5,857 bases of DNA. It comes from Frondihabitans sp. (lineage in GTDB: Bacteria; Actinomycetota; Actinomycetes; Actinomycetales; Microbacteriaceae). The DNA lies in NCBI GenBank assembly GCA_025464735.1, contig JAODMX010000141.1, forward strand, positions 1-5,857, in the 5' to 3' direction. The notes below the pieces were generated by a model. It did no database searches. It worked only from the letters and a program-made list of their open reading frames with translations, and had not been told where the DNA came from. The position numbers and the translations under genes were made by a program. This document shows, piece after piece, positions 1 to 5,523 of the stretch (within the stretch, counting starts at the first letter, position 1; the number at the start of each line of letters is the position of its first letter).

Positions 1-1
1 C

Positions 2-301
2 CTCAGCACGTTCTCCGGCGGGGAGGTGTTCCGCAGCGGCTGCACGTTCCGCCGGGGCAACGGGAAGATCTTCTTCTTCAGCCCCGGCGACCAGGACTTC
101 CCCGTCTACCACCACACGGACGTCCGCCGCGTGCTTGCGAACGGGGTCGAGTGGGCGCGGCCCGAGCGCGAGCGCGCCCTGCCGACGCTGAATCGGTTCG
201 ACCTGGGGGAGTACTTCGACGGAAAGCACTACGCGGGCCCGTTCGATCACCCGCTCGAGGCGCCGGCGTCGGCCCCGGAATCTGCTTCGGTCGAGGCATG
301 A
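2..301 (+). CDS. ThuA-like domain protein, C-terminal part (5' end outside window)
   Basis: This is the last 99 residues of a protein that begins before the window; the frame is open from base 2 to the TGA at 299-301. The visible part has the typical C-terminal pattern of the ThuA (trehalose utilisation) family, a class I glutamine-amidotransferase-like fold: a phenylalanine-arginine-serine-glycine stretch, then GKIFFFSPG near bases 65-90, then a proline-valine-tyrosine-histidine-histidine segment followed by a V..VLANGVEWA helix. In known members this part closes the flavodoxin-like fold; ThuA proteins act on keto-sugar intermediates of trehalose and related glucosides, so a cytoplasmic sugar-catabolic role is inferred. 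The tail after about base 195 is a variable acidic and alanine-rich extension. The stop overlaps the start of the next gene (ATGA), so the two are translationally coupled. The exact substrate cannot be read from this fragment. Confidence 0.85.
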   Translation, partial: LSTFSGGEVFRSGCTFRRGNGKIFFFSPGDQDFPVYHHTDVRRVLANGVEWARPERERALPTLNRFDLGEYFDGKHYAGPFDHPLEAPASAPESASVEA

Positions 302-1446
302 CCTCCTTCCGCACCCTTTCGTCGCCGGATGCGCCGGTGCGCGTCATCCAGGTCGGCGCCGGCGGCATGGGGCAGGCGTGGCTTCGCAACGATGCCGACA
401 ACCCCGAGGTCGAACTCGTCGGCATCGTCGATCTCGACCTTGAGGCGGCCCGCCGCGGTACCGAGGTCTACGGCGATCCGTCGATCCCGGTGAGCACGGA
501 CCTGGTGGCCCTTATCGCCGAGACCGCGCCCGACGCGATTCTCGACATCACGGTGCCGGTCGCGCATCACCCGGTCACGACCGACTCGTTGTTCGCCGGG
601 CTCCCGGTGCTCGGCGAGAAGCCGGCCGCGCAGACCGTGGCCGAGGCACTTTCGTTGGCCGCTGCCGCGGAGGTGACCGGCGAGTTGTTCATGGTGTCTC
701 AGTCGCGTCGCTACAACGACCAACTGGTCGTCTTCAAGCAGCAGGCTGAGCTCTTGGGTGATCTGGGCACGGTGTCCACCGAGTTTGCGAGGGCTCCGCA
801 CTTCGGCGGCTTCCGCGAGGAGATGGACAACGTCCTGCTGCTCGACATGGCGATCCACCCGTTCGACTCGGTGCGCTACCTGCTCGATCGTGATCCGGTG
901 GCCGTCTACTGCGAGTCGTACAACCCCTCGTGGAGCTGGTACCGGGGAGATGCGGCCGCCAGCGCGATCTTCGAGTTCGAAGGGTCCATCCGCTACATCT
1001 ACAACGGCTCCTGGTGCGCGCCCGGGCTCGAGACGTCGTGGAACGGCTCCTGGCGTCTCTCGGGTGCCGCGGGTGCCGCGCTGTGGAACGGCGACGACCA
1101 GCCCACCGTTGAAATCGTCGCCGAGTCGGGCGGCGCGTCCACCGCGGACGTGGCTTCTCTGCCGAGCGTCGGCGACGGGATCGCGGGCTCCCTGACCGCG
1201 TTCGTCCGCGCACTCCGCACCGGGGCGACGCCCGGCGGCGAAGTGCACGGGAACGTGATGAGCCTGGCCATGGTCGAAGCGGCCATCGAGTCGAAAGAGG
1301 CGGGGCGCCGGATCCTGATCGACGACGTCCTCGAAAGGGCCTACACCGACGCCGTGGCCGGGGAGAAGCGCGACGACGTGCGTGCACAACTCGAGAGCTG
1401 GACCTCCGTTCGCGGAGCGTTGCAAGCGGTCACGGTCGACCACTGA
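298..1446 (+). CDS. Gfo/Idh/MocA family NAD(P)-dependent sugar oxidoreductase
   Basis: A 382-residue protein of the glucose-fructose oxidoreductase/inositol dehydrogenase/MocA family, the normal length. Residues about 14-45 form the Rossmann nucleotide-binding unit: a V-I-Q-V strand, the glycine motif G20-A-G-G-M-G25 and an acidic strand end at D45. The family EKP motif is at E107-K108-P109; its lysine lies in the active site. L-D-M-A-I-H187-P-F-D190 is the conserved helix carrying the active-site histidine and aspartate. The rest is the C-terminal alpha/beta substrate domain. The start at 298 is chosen because it overlaps the upstream stop (ATGA) and puts the glycine motif near residue 20; the frame also opens further upstream, but that would lie inside the ThuA gene. 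A GAGG at 293-296 is too close to serve well as a ribosome site, so coupled translation is likely. Paired with ThuA it resembles ThuA/ThuB pairs that oxidise disaccharides at C3, but the substrate is not proven. Confidence 0.9.
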   Translation: MTSFRTLSSPDAPVRVIQVGAGGMGQAWLRNDADNPEVELVGIVDLDLEAARRGTEVYGDPSIPVSTDLVALIAETAPDAILDITVPVAHHPVTTDSLFAGLPVLGEKPAAQTVAEALSLAAAAEVTGELFMVSQSRRYNDQLVVFKQQAELLGDLGTVSTEFARAPHFGGFREEMDNVLLLDMAIHPFDSVRYLLDRDPVAVYCESYNPSWSWYRGDAAASAIFEFEGSIRYIYNGSWCAPGLETSWNGSWRLSGAAGAALWNGDDQPTVEIVAESGGASTADVASLPSVGDGIAGSLTAFVRALRTGATPGGEVHGNVMSLAMVEAAIESKEAGRRILIDDVLERAYTDAVAGEKRDDVRAQLESWTSVRGALQAVTVDH

Positions 1447-1486
1447 CCGCTCGGCCCGCCCGGCTCGCTCCGCCCGCCCGGCGCGA

Positions 1487-1505
1487 TAGGGTCGAGCGAG
1501 AGGAG
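1487..1505 (+). promoter_or_regulatory. Candidate -10 element and ribosome binding site of the ROK regulator
   Basis: In the 64-bp gap before the ROK gene, TAGGGT at 1487-1492 fits the actinobacterial TAnnnT -10 pattern, and AGGAG at 1501-1505 sits 5 bases before the GTG start. No convincing -35 hexamer lies at normal spacing. A 7-bp inverted repeat (CTCGCTC at 1464-1470, GAGCGAG at 1494-1500) brackets the -10 and could be an operator, but in such G+C-rich DNA it may be chance. The ribosome binding site is solid; the promoter is tentative, and the gene could instead be read through from the upstream operon. Confidence 0.4.
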
Positions 1506-1510
1506 CAGCC

Positions 1511-2725
1511 GTGAGCCGAGTGCAGCCCGACGAACCCGAACGCATCGACAGCGTGGCGGTCCGCGGTACCAATCCTGATCGGGTGCGGCAGCGCAACCTC
1601 TCCCTCCTGCTCGGCCTCGTGCACCGCTCGCAGGGCATGTCTCGCTCAGACCTCACCCAGTTCACCCAGCTCAACCGCTCGACCATCGCCGCCCTCGTCG
1701 GAGAGCTGACCGATCTCGGCCTGGTGCGGGAGACGGATCCGGCGGCCAGCAACCGGGTCGGCCGGCCAAGCCCGATCGTGACCGCCTCGCCGAAAGTCGT
1801 CGCGTTCGCCGTCAACCCCGAGATCGACGCGGTCACCGTCGGGGTCGTCGGTCTTGACGGAACGGTGCATCGAAGGATCAGGCGCGAGACCGAGCGTGTG
1901 CCCACAGCTCCTGAGGCGGCAGATCTCGCCGCCCAGGCCATCGCCGAGCTGCGCGACGAGCTCGGTCTTTCCGTGCGGACAGTCGGCGTCGGTGTGGCGA
2001 TGCCCGGGCTCGTCCGTCGCGGCGACGGCGTCGTCCGGCTTGCCCCGCACCTCGGCTGGATCGACGAGCCCTTCTCCGACCTGCTCGCCTCGGCCACGGG
2101 CCTCGTGACGACGGTCGCGAACGACGCCAGTCTCGGCGCCCTCGCCGAGAGCATCTTCGGCTCCGGTCGCGGTGTGCCGAACCTCGTCTTCCTGAACGGC
2201 GGCGCGTCCGGCATCGGCGGCGGGGTCATCGTCGACGGGCGACCGCTCAGCGGTGTCGAAGGCTACGCGGGTGAACTCGGTCACACCCTCGTCAACTCCG
2301 CCGGCATCGTCTGCCACTGCGGGGCGGTGGGCTGCCTCGAGACCGAGGTCGGCCAGGCACGGCTCCTCCGCGCGCTCGGACGCGTGCGCTCCGACGACGA
2401 CGATCTCGACGCGCTCGTGTCCGGCACCGACGACCCGGTCGCGCTGGCCGAGGTGGAGCGGCAGATCGGCTTCCTGTCGATCGCACTCCGCAACACCATC
2501 AACATCTTCAACCCCGAGCTCATCGTGCTGGGCGGCTTCCTCGGCGCTCTCCAGGGCGTCGCGGGGGAGCGCCTTCAAGCTCTCGCGACGTCGCAGGCGT
2601 TGCGCGGCCCGCGCGAGGACGTCCGTATCGCCCGTGCCGCGCTCGGGAGCCGGCGCCTCATGATCGGTGCCGCCGAGCTGGCGTTCGCGACCCTTCTCTC
2701 GGATCCTGCGGTCGTCCCGGCCTGA
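1511..2725 (+). CDS. ROK-family transcriptional regulator
   Basis: A 404-residue repressor of the NagC/Mlc/XylR type. Residues about 24-75 form a winged helix-turn-helix (start of the recognition helix region at S57-T-I-A-A-L), and the wing carries V83-G-R-P, typical of ROK regulators. The sugar-binding ROK domain follows. E255-L-G-H258 and the cysteines of C268-x-C270-G-x-x-G-C275-x-E277 give the His/Cys3 zinc site, with the same ten-residue His-to-Cys spacing as E. coli Mlc. N204-D205 matches the catalytic asparagine/aspartate of ROK sugar kinases, but the first strand (about residues 96-105) lacks the DxGGT phosphate-binding motif, so kinase activity is unlikely. The GTG start is supported by AGGAG five bases upstream. 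Its place just after a ThuA/Gfo-Idh pair suggests it controls that cluster in response to a sugar or sugar derivative; this is inference. Confidence 0.92.
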   Translation: MSRVQPDEPERIDSVAVRGTNPDRVRQRNLSLLLGLVHRSQGMSRSDLTQFTQLNRSTIAALVGELTDLGLVRETDPAASNRVGRPSPIVTASPKVVAFAVNPEIDAVTVGVVGLDGTVHRRIRRETERVPTAPEAADLAAQAIAELRDELGLSVRTVGVGVAMPGLVRRGDGVVRLAPHLGWIDEPFSDLLASATGLVTTVANDASLGALAESIFGSGRGVPNLVFLNGGASGIGGGVIVDGRPLSGVEGYAGELGHTLVNSAGIVCHCGAVGCLETEVGQARLLRALGRVRSDDDDLDALVSGTDDPVALAEVERQIGFLSIALRNTINIFNPELIVLGGFLGALQGVAGERLQALATSQALRGPREDVRIARAALGSRRLMIGAAELAFATLLSDPAVVPA

Positions 2726-2741
2726 TTGTCCGGGGCTCCGG

Positions 2742-2747
2742 TACAAT
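2742..2747 (+). promoter_or_regulatory. Candidate -10 element of the purA promoter
   Basis: TACAAT at 2742-2747 is a near-consensus -10 hexamer (TATAAT) and stands out in a G+C-rich spacer 16 bases after the ROK stop. No good -35 lies 16-18 bases upstream: the TTGTCC at 2726-2731 is only 10 bases away. Transcription would begin at about 2754, giving a leader of roughly 55 bases before the purA GTG. It implies purA is transcribed independently of the sugar cluster. Confidence 0.6.
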
Positions 2748-2790
2748 GGGGTGGACAGATGGCCTTCTGAGCCCCCAGGGTCCACACCCC
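2748..2790 (+). promoter_or_regulatory. Possible hairpin in the purA leader, just before the ribosome binding site
   Basis: GGGGTG at 2748-2753 can pair with CACCCC at 2785-2790, and GAC at 2754-2756 with GTC at 2780-2782, with a two-base CA bulge (2783-2784): nine pairs around a 23-base loop. The ribosome binding site AGGAGA (2797-2802) follows seven bases later. If transcription starts near 2754, much of the 5' strand would be lost from the RNA, so the inverted repeat might instead act in DNA as an operator overlapping the start point. I recognise no known riboswitch class here. Confidence 0.3.
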
Positions 2791-2808
2791 GAGGCGAGGA
2801 GAATCCCC

Positions 2809-4095
2809 GTGCCCGCAATCGTGATCATCGGAGCCCAATGGGGCGACGAGGGTAAAGGAAAGGCCACCGACCTTCTCGGCAGTCGCATCGACTACGTCGT
2901 CAAGTTCAACGGTGGCAACAACGCCGGCCACACGGTCGTGATCGGCAACCAGAAGTACGCGCTGCACCTGCTGCCCTCCGGCATCCTCACTGAGGGCGTC
3001 ACCCCGGTCATCGGCAACGGCGTCGTCATCGACATCGAGGTGCTCTTCGACGAACTCGACGCGCTCATCGCCCGCGGCGTCGACGTGTCGAAGCTCAAGG
3101 TGAGCGCCAACGCCCACCTGATCACGCACTACCACCGCACGCTCGACAAGGTCACCGAGCGCTTCCTCGGGTCGCGCTCCATCGGCACGACCGGCCGCGG
3201 CATCGGCCCCGCCTACGCTGACAAGATCAACCGCGTCGGGCTGCGTGTTCAAGACCTCTTCGACGAGAACATCCTCCGCCAGAAGGTCGAGGCGGCGCTC
3301 GACCAGAAGAACCACCTTCTGGTGAAGATCTACAACCGACGTGCCATCAGCGTCGACGAGGTCGTCGACACCCTTCTCGCCTACGCCGAACGGCTTCGCC
3401 CGATGGTGGCCGACACGGCCCTCGAGCTCTACAACGCGCTCGAAGAGGGCAAGACGGTCCTCTTCGAGGCCGGCCAGGCAACAATGCTCGACGTCGACCA
3501 CGGCACCTACCCGTTCGTCACGTCGTCGTCGTCGACCGCGGGCGGCGCCGCCACCGGATCCGGCATCGGTCCCGGCCGCATCTCGCGCGTCATCGGCATC
3601 GTGAAGGCCTACACGACTCGCGTCGGCGCCGGCCCCTTCCCGACCGAGCTCTTCGATGCCTCGGGCGAGTTCCTGCGAGCAAACGGCTTCGAGTTCGGCA
3701 CAACCACGGGCCGCCCTCGCCGCTGCGGCTGGTACGACGCCCCCATCGCGCGCTACTCGGCCCGCATCAACGGCGTCACCGACTTCGTGCTGACCAAGCT
3801 CGACGTGCTCACCGGGCTGTCGACCATTCCCGTCTGTGTCGCCTACGACGTCGACGGTGTGCGCTTCGACGAGATGCCCGTCTCGCAGAGCGACTTCCAC
3901 CACGCGAAGCCGATCTACGAAGAGTTCCCCGGCTGGACCGAAGACATCACGGGAGCCCGGACCTTCGACGACCTGCCGTTGAACGCGCAGAACTACGTGC
4001 TCGCCGTCGAGGCGATGAGCGGCGCGCGCATCTCGGCGATCGGCGTGGGGCCGGGCCGCGACGCGATCGTCGAACGCCACGACCTCCTCGCCTGA
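2809..4095 (+). CDS. purA: Adenylosuccinate synthetase
   Basis: A 428-residue, full-length PurA that joins IMP and aspartate with GTP to make adenylosuccinate, the committed step from IMP to AMP; a cytoplasmic homodimer in known cases. The N-terminal loop G12-D-E-G-K-G-K18 holds catalytic D13, and N38-A-G-H41 carries the catalytic histidine, both at the E. coli numbering. T127-T-G-R130-G-I-G-P is the IMP phosphate loop, Q223 matches the IMP-binding glutamine, R304-R-C-G-W-Y-D is the arginine loop, and T329-K330-L-D332 is the guanine-recognition motif. The protein ends with the usual GVGPGRD segment. The GTG at 2809 is chosen over an upstream in-frame ATG at 2746: it gives the family N-terminus, and AGGAGA stands six bases before it, whereas the ATG overlaps the -10 element. 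One local variant: the usual E-G-A-Q reads E-A-G-Q here (220-223). Followed by a large palindromic region and a convergent gene. Confidence 0.98.
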   Translation: MPAIVIIGAQWGDEGKGKATDLLGSRIDYVVKFNGGNNAGHTVVIGNQKYALHLLPSGILTEGVTPVIGNGVVIDIEVLFDELDALIARGVDVSKLKVSANAHLITHYHRTLDKVTERFLGSRSIGTTGRGIGPAYADKINRVGLRVQDLFDENILRQKVEAALDQKNHLLVKIYNRRAISVDEVVDTLLAYAERLRPMVADTALELYNALEEGKTVLFEAGQATMLDVDHGTYPFVTSSSSTAGGAATGSGIGPGRISRVIGIVKAYTTRVGAGPFPTELFDASGEFLRANGFEFGTTTGRPRRCGWYDAPIARYSARINGVTDFVLTKLDVLTGLSTIPVCVAYDVDGVRFDEMPVSQSDFHHAKPIYEEFPGWTEDITGARTFDDLPLNAQNYVLAVEAMSGARISAIGVGPGRDAIVERHDLLA

Positions 4096-4115
4096 ACCCC
4101 CGGCGAGGCTCAGGC
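4090..4115 (+). repeat. Small inverted repeat spanning the purA stop codon
   Basis: GCCTGA at 4090-4095 (containing the purA TGA) is the exact reverse complement of TCAGGC at 4110-4115; two more C-G pairs form inside (4097/4108, 4098/4107). It could fold in the mRNA as the ribosome leaves purA. Its right arm is also the left arm of the larger palindrome 4101-4203, so the two folds exclude one another. It may be a by-product of that larger element. Confidence 0.4.
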
Positions 4116-4203
4116 ACGCCACTCGCGGCGTTGTCGTCGTCGGCGATAGCGCTGCTATCGCTCTCCTCCTCCGCCTTGCGACTGGCGCGCCTGAACCCCG
4201 CCG
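4101..4203. repeat. Large imperfect palindrome A with a perfect inner hairpin, 3' of purA
   Basis: Bases 4101-4126 pair with 4178-4203 in 22 of 26 positions, mismatching only at 4106, 4109, 4116 and 4122. At the same centre (4152) lies a perfect hairpin: GCGATAGC at 4143-4150, loop GCT, GCTATCGC at 4154-4161. The stretches between outer and inner stems are GTC and TCC trinucleotide runs that pair poorly. The inner hairpin followed by a pyrimidine run (TCTCCTCCTCC, 4162-4172) could terminate purA transcription, but the outer stem is far longer than a terminator needs. No coding frame fits. It may be a unit of a dispersed palindromic repeat family or a terminator and mRNA-stabilising structure; only copy number in the genome would tell. 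Confidence 0.75.
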
Positions 4204-4243
4204 TCGGCCGCTGTCGTGCGGCTAAACCCTCGCCGTCGGCCGC
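4199..4243 (+). repeat. 13-bp direct repeat linking palindromes A and B
   Basis: CGCCGTCGGCCGC occurs at 4199-4211 and again at 4231-4243, a 32-bp period. Each copy is preceded by a similar AACCC-type segment (4194-4198 and 4224-4229). The first copy starts in the right arm of palindrome A, the second in the left arm of palindrome B, so the two palindromes share sequence at their junction. Confidence 0.7.
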
Positions 4244-4306
4244 GGCGTTGGTCCTAGGACCACCGCGACAGCCGGTGGCGAGGGTTTAGCGGCCGGACGG
4301 CGCCGG
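4205..4306. repeat. Large imperfect palindrome B, probable bidirectional terminator
   Basis: The core 4221-4290 is a self-complementary block around 4255/4256: 29 of 35 positions pair, two more are G-T, four mismatch. The outer 14 bases are perfect (GCTAAACCCTCGCC at 4221-4234 against 4277-4290), and so is the central 14-bp palindrome 4249-4262, which contains GGTCCTAGGACC. Weaker pairing (10 of 15, plus one G-T) extends it to 4205-4306. Lying between convergent genes, it can fold on either transcript and so could stop both. There is no T-run on either side; actinobacterial terminators often lack one, but with no loop at its centre this is also the shape of a cruciform-forming or mobile palindromic repeat. 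Confidence 0.75.
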
Positions 4307-4317
4307 CGCGCCGCCGG
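4303..4317 (-). terminator. Short G+C hairpin directly after the minus-strand stop codon
   Basis: CCGGCG at 4303-4308 and CGCCGG at 4312-4317 form a six-pair stem with a three-base loop, abutting the stop codon (4318-4320) of the minus-strand gene. It may be a first terminator hairpin for that gene, ahead of palindrome B. Base composition alone makes such short stems common here. Confidence 0.35.
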
Positions 4318-4926
4318 TCAGACGACGGAAAAGCCGTCGGGGAGCGGCTCGCGACCGGTGAGAGCCAGCAGCACCTCTTCGCCGTGACCCCGGGCGACAG
4401 CCGTGCTGGCCGCGAGGGTCGTCGCCGCCGTCAGTACCACCGGCGAAAGGTCGTGCGCAATCCCGGTCGCACGGGAGAGGTCGAGCGTGTGCACGGTGAG
4501 CTCGAACGCTCGCGTGCGCAAGTACTCGGCGAGAGGGATGCCCAGGCCGCCGATCGTCACGATGCGGTTGGGCAACTGCGCGCCGAGAAGTACTCGCGCC
4601 TCGGCGAGAGCAGGCCGGATCCGGTCCAGCGGGTTGTCGCCCAGCCAGACTCCGGCCTCGACGCCGCGTGTGGCGACCGAGGCATCGTCACCGAACTGGG
4701 TCAGCGCGACGGTGTAGTAGTGCTCCGCCGTCGGCACCGTGACATCGCCCGACTCCTCCTGGCCCAGGTAGTTGACCACGGTCAAGATCGCCCGGGTGGT
4801 GTGGCCGGTGAGGTCTCGGACGGTCCAGGATCCGAGGCCGGGTTCGTCCCACTGCTCGGGGTCGATCTGCCCTACGAGCTGCACGAACGACTCGGCCGCC
4901 TGGCTGAAGAGGGAGGTGCTGCTCAT
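4318..4926 (-). CDS. DinB/mycothiol-dependent maleylpyruvate isomerase-like protein
   Basis: A 202-residue cytoplasmic protein of the MDMPI N-terminal/DinB-type four-helix metalloenzyme family. The start shows the family pattern W26...G-L-G-S-W34-T-V-R-D-L-T-G-H42, and the second half has R-A-F-E142-L-T-V-H146-T-L-D149. H42, E142 and H146 correspond in pattern and E-x3-H spacing to the metal ligands of Corynebacterium maleylpyruvate isomerase. That enzyme is about 240 residues and has an added C-terminal domain; here only some 50 residues follow the last ligand, so the second domain is missing or vestigial. Many actinobacterial proteins of this family are annotated as mycothiol-dependent but have no known substrate, and nothing nearby suggests aromatic ring catabolism. 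A thiol-transfer or detoxification role is inferred. It is convergent with purA and divergent from ohr. The ATG at 4924-4926 has no clear ribosome binding site. Confidence 0.82.
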   Translation of the reverse strand: MSSTSLFSQAAESFVQLVGQIDPEQWDEPGLGSWTVRDLTGHTTRAILTVVNYLGQEESGDVTVPTAEHYYTVALTQFGDDASVATRGVEAGVWLGDNPLDRIRPALAEARVLLGAQLPNRIVTIGGLGIPLAEYLRTRAFELTVHTLDLSRATGIAHDLSPVVLTAATTLAASTAVARGHGEEVLLALTGREPLPDGFSVV

Positions 4927-4932
4927 CTGCCC

Positions 4933-4938
4933 ATCGTG
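4933..4938 (-). promoter_or_regulatory. Possible -10 element for leaderless transcription of the MDMPI-like gene
   Basis: Read on the minus strand, CACGAT lies exactly at -12 to -7 relative to the A of the start codon. It matches only the two most conserved positions of TAnnnT (the A and the last T). The position is what a leaderless mRNA needs, common in Actinobacteria, and would explain the lack of a Shine-Dalgarno sequence. No -35 is evident. Confidence 0.3.
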
Positions 4939-5030
4939 GCATGTTTGGGGATGTCGGGTTGCCGATCCTGCGGTTGGGGCTCACCCATGAGGGATGTTCA
5001 CCCGTGGCACAGCAACCGTTCAGACCGAGG

Positions 5031-5053
5031 GTGTCAGCTTGCTGATATGACAC
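5031..5053. promoter_or_regulatory. Inverted repeats at the ohr start, possible operator
   Basis: Two overlapping inverted repeats cover the ohr start: GTGTCA at 5031-5036 with TGACAC at 5048-5053, and TCAGC at 5034-5038 with GCTGA at 5041-5045. A repressor bound here would block transcription or translation of ohr. The sequence does not resemble the A+T-rich OhrR operators known from Bacillus. The nearest purine-rich stretch, GAGGG at 5027-5031, is 15 bases from the ATG, too far to be a normal ribosome binding site. Confidence 0.3.
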
Positions 5054-5472
5054 TTGAAATCGCCTACACCGCCATCGCCCACGCAACCGGTGGAGGACGT
5101 GACGGCCACGTTCGAAGCGAAGACGACCGCCTCGATTTCGACACCCGTCCTCCCAAGGAGATGGGCGGATCGGGCGAAGGCACGAACCCCGAGCAGCTCT
5201 TCGCCGCCGGCTATGCGGCCTGCTTCCTGAGCGCCCTCCACGGTGTCGGTCGCGCCCAGAAGCTCGACACCACCGACGCCTCCGTGTCGGCGAGCGTCGG
5301 GATCGGCCCGAACGGTGAAGGTGGCTACGGTTTGGCCGTCGAGCTCGACGTCTATGTGCCCAATGTCGCGCCTGAGAAGCGCCAGGAGCTTGCCGACGCG
5401 GCCCACCAGGTCTGCCCGTACTCGAACGCCACCCGCGGCAACGTCGAGGTCAAGGTCACGATCGTCGACTGA
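5047..5472 (+). CDS. ohr: Organic hydroperoxide resistance protein (Ohr, OsmC superfamily)
   Basis: A 141-residue, full-length Ohr, a cytoplasmic homodimeric thiol peroxidase that reduces fatty-acid and other organic hydroperoxides to alcohols, recycled by dihydrolipoyl proteins in studied species. Catalytic residues are all present: R18 in G-G-R-D-G-H, E49 in N-P-E-Q-L-F, the peroxidatic C59 in G-Y-A-A-C-F, and the resolving C123 in V-C-P-Y-S-N-A-T-R-G-N. These motifs separate Ohr from OsmC and YhfA relatives. The ATG at 5047 gives the family N-terminus (x-x-Y-T-A); the frame is open far upstream, but only as an antisense shadow of the divergent gene. No strong ribosome binding site precedes it, so the mRNA may be leaderless. 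ohr is often next to ohrR, a MarR-type repressor; none is in the window. The gene faces a convergent neighbour across a terminator hairpin. Confidence 0.96.
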   Translation: MTLEIAYTAIAHATGGGRDGHVRSEDDRLDFDTRPPKEMGGSGEGTNPEQLFAAGYAACFLSALHGVGRAQKLDTTDASVSASVGIGPNGEGGYGLAVELDVYVPNVAPEKRQELADAAHQVCPYSNATRGNVEVKVTIVD

Positions 5473-5487
5473 CGCACAGGCGGCCGA

Positions 5488-5517
5488 GTCGATCCCGGTG
5501 GGTGGACCGGGCTCGAC
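5488..5517. terminator. Bidirectional hairpin terminator between ohr and the minus-strand gene
   Basis: GTCGA (5488-5492) pairs with TCGAC (5513-5517) and CCCGGT (5494-5499) with ACCGGG (5506-5511), with a single T/C mismatch and a GGGTGG loop: 11 pairs in 12 positions. It fills most of the 51-bp gap between two stop codons, so it can serve both transcripts. On the plus strand it is followed by CTTAGTTT, a modest T-rich tail at 5522-5529. Confidence 0.7.
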
Positions 5518-5523
5518 CTGCTC

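Noticed and set aside
151..297. N-terminal extension of the oxidoreductase frame from a GTG at 151
   Set aside because: It would overlap the ThuA gene fully; the extra residues are Arg/Pro/Gly shadow sequence, and the ATG at 298 fits the family start and the ATGA overlap.
247..2229. Very long minus-strand open frame (660 codons) opposite the oxidoreductase and ROK genes
   Set aside because: Its translation is Arg/Gly/Asp-rich low-complexity sequence with no recognisable domain, and it lies antisense to two clear genes. Long antisense frames are expected in G+C-rich coding DNA.
2746..2808. N-terminal extension of PurA from the ATG at 2746
   Set aside because: The ATG overlaps the TACAAT element and has no ribosome binding site; the GTG at 2809 has one and gives the standard PurA N-terminus.
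2575..4122. Long minus-strand open frame (515 codons) opposite purA
   Set aside because: It mirrors the codon pattern of purA, shows no family motif, and would run antisense through a certain gene.
4221..4290. CTAAACCCT/AGGGTTTAG resembles plant-type telomere repeat units
   Set aside because: Only one unit occurs in each arm, inside a palindrome between two ordinary bacterial genes; there is no tandem array, so the likeness is coincidental.
4101..4306. Possible CRISPR array or insertion-sequence ends
   Set aside because: There are no regularly spaced identical repeats with unique spacers, no transposase frame, and no target-site duplication that I can see.
4384..5046. Open frame running into ohr from far upstream, suggesting a fusion protein
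   Set aside because: The upstream part is the antisense shadow of the MDMPI-like gene; ohr is complete from 5047.
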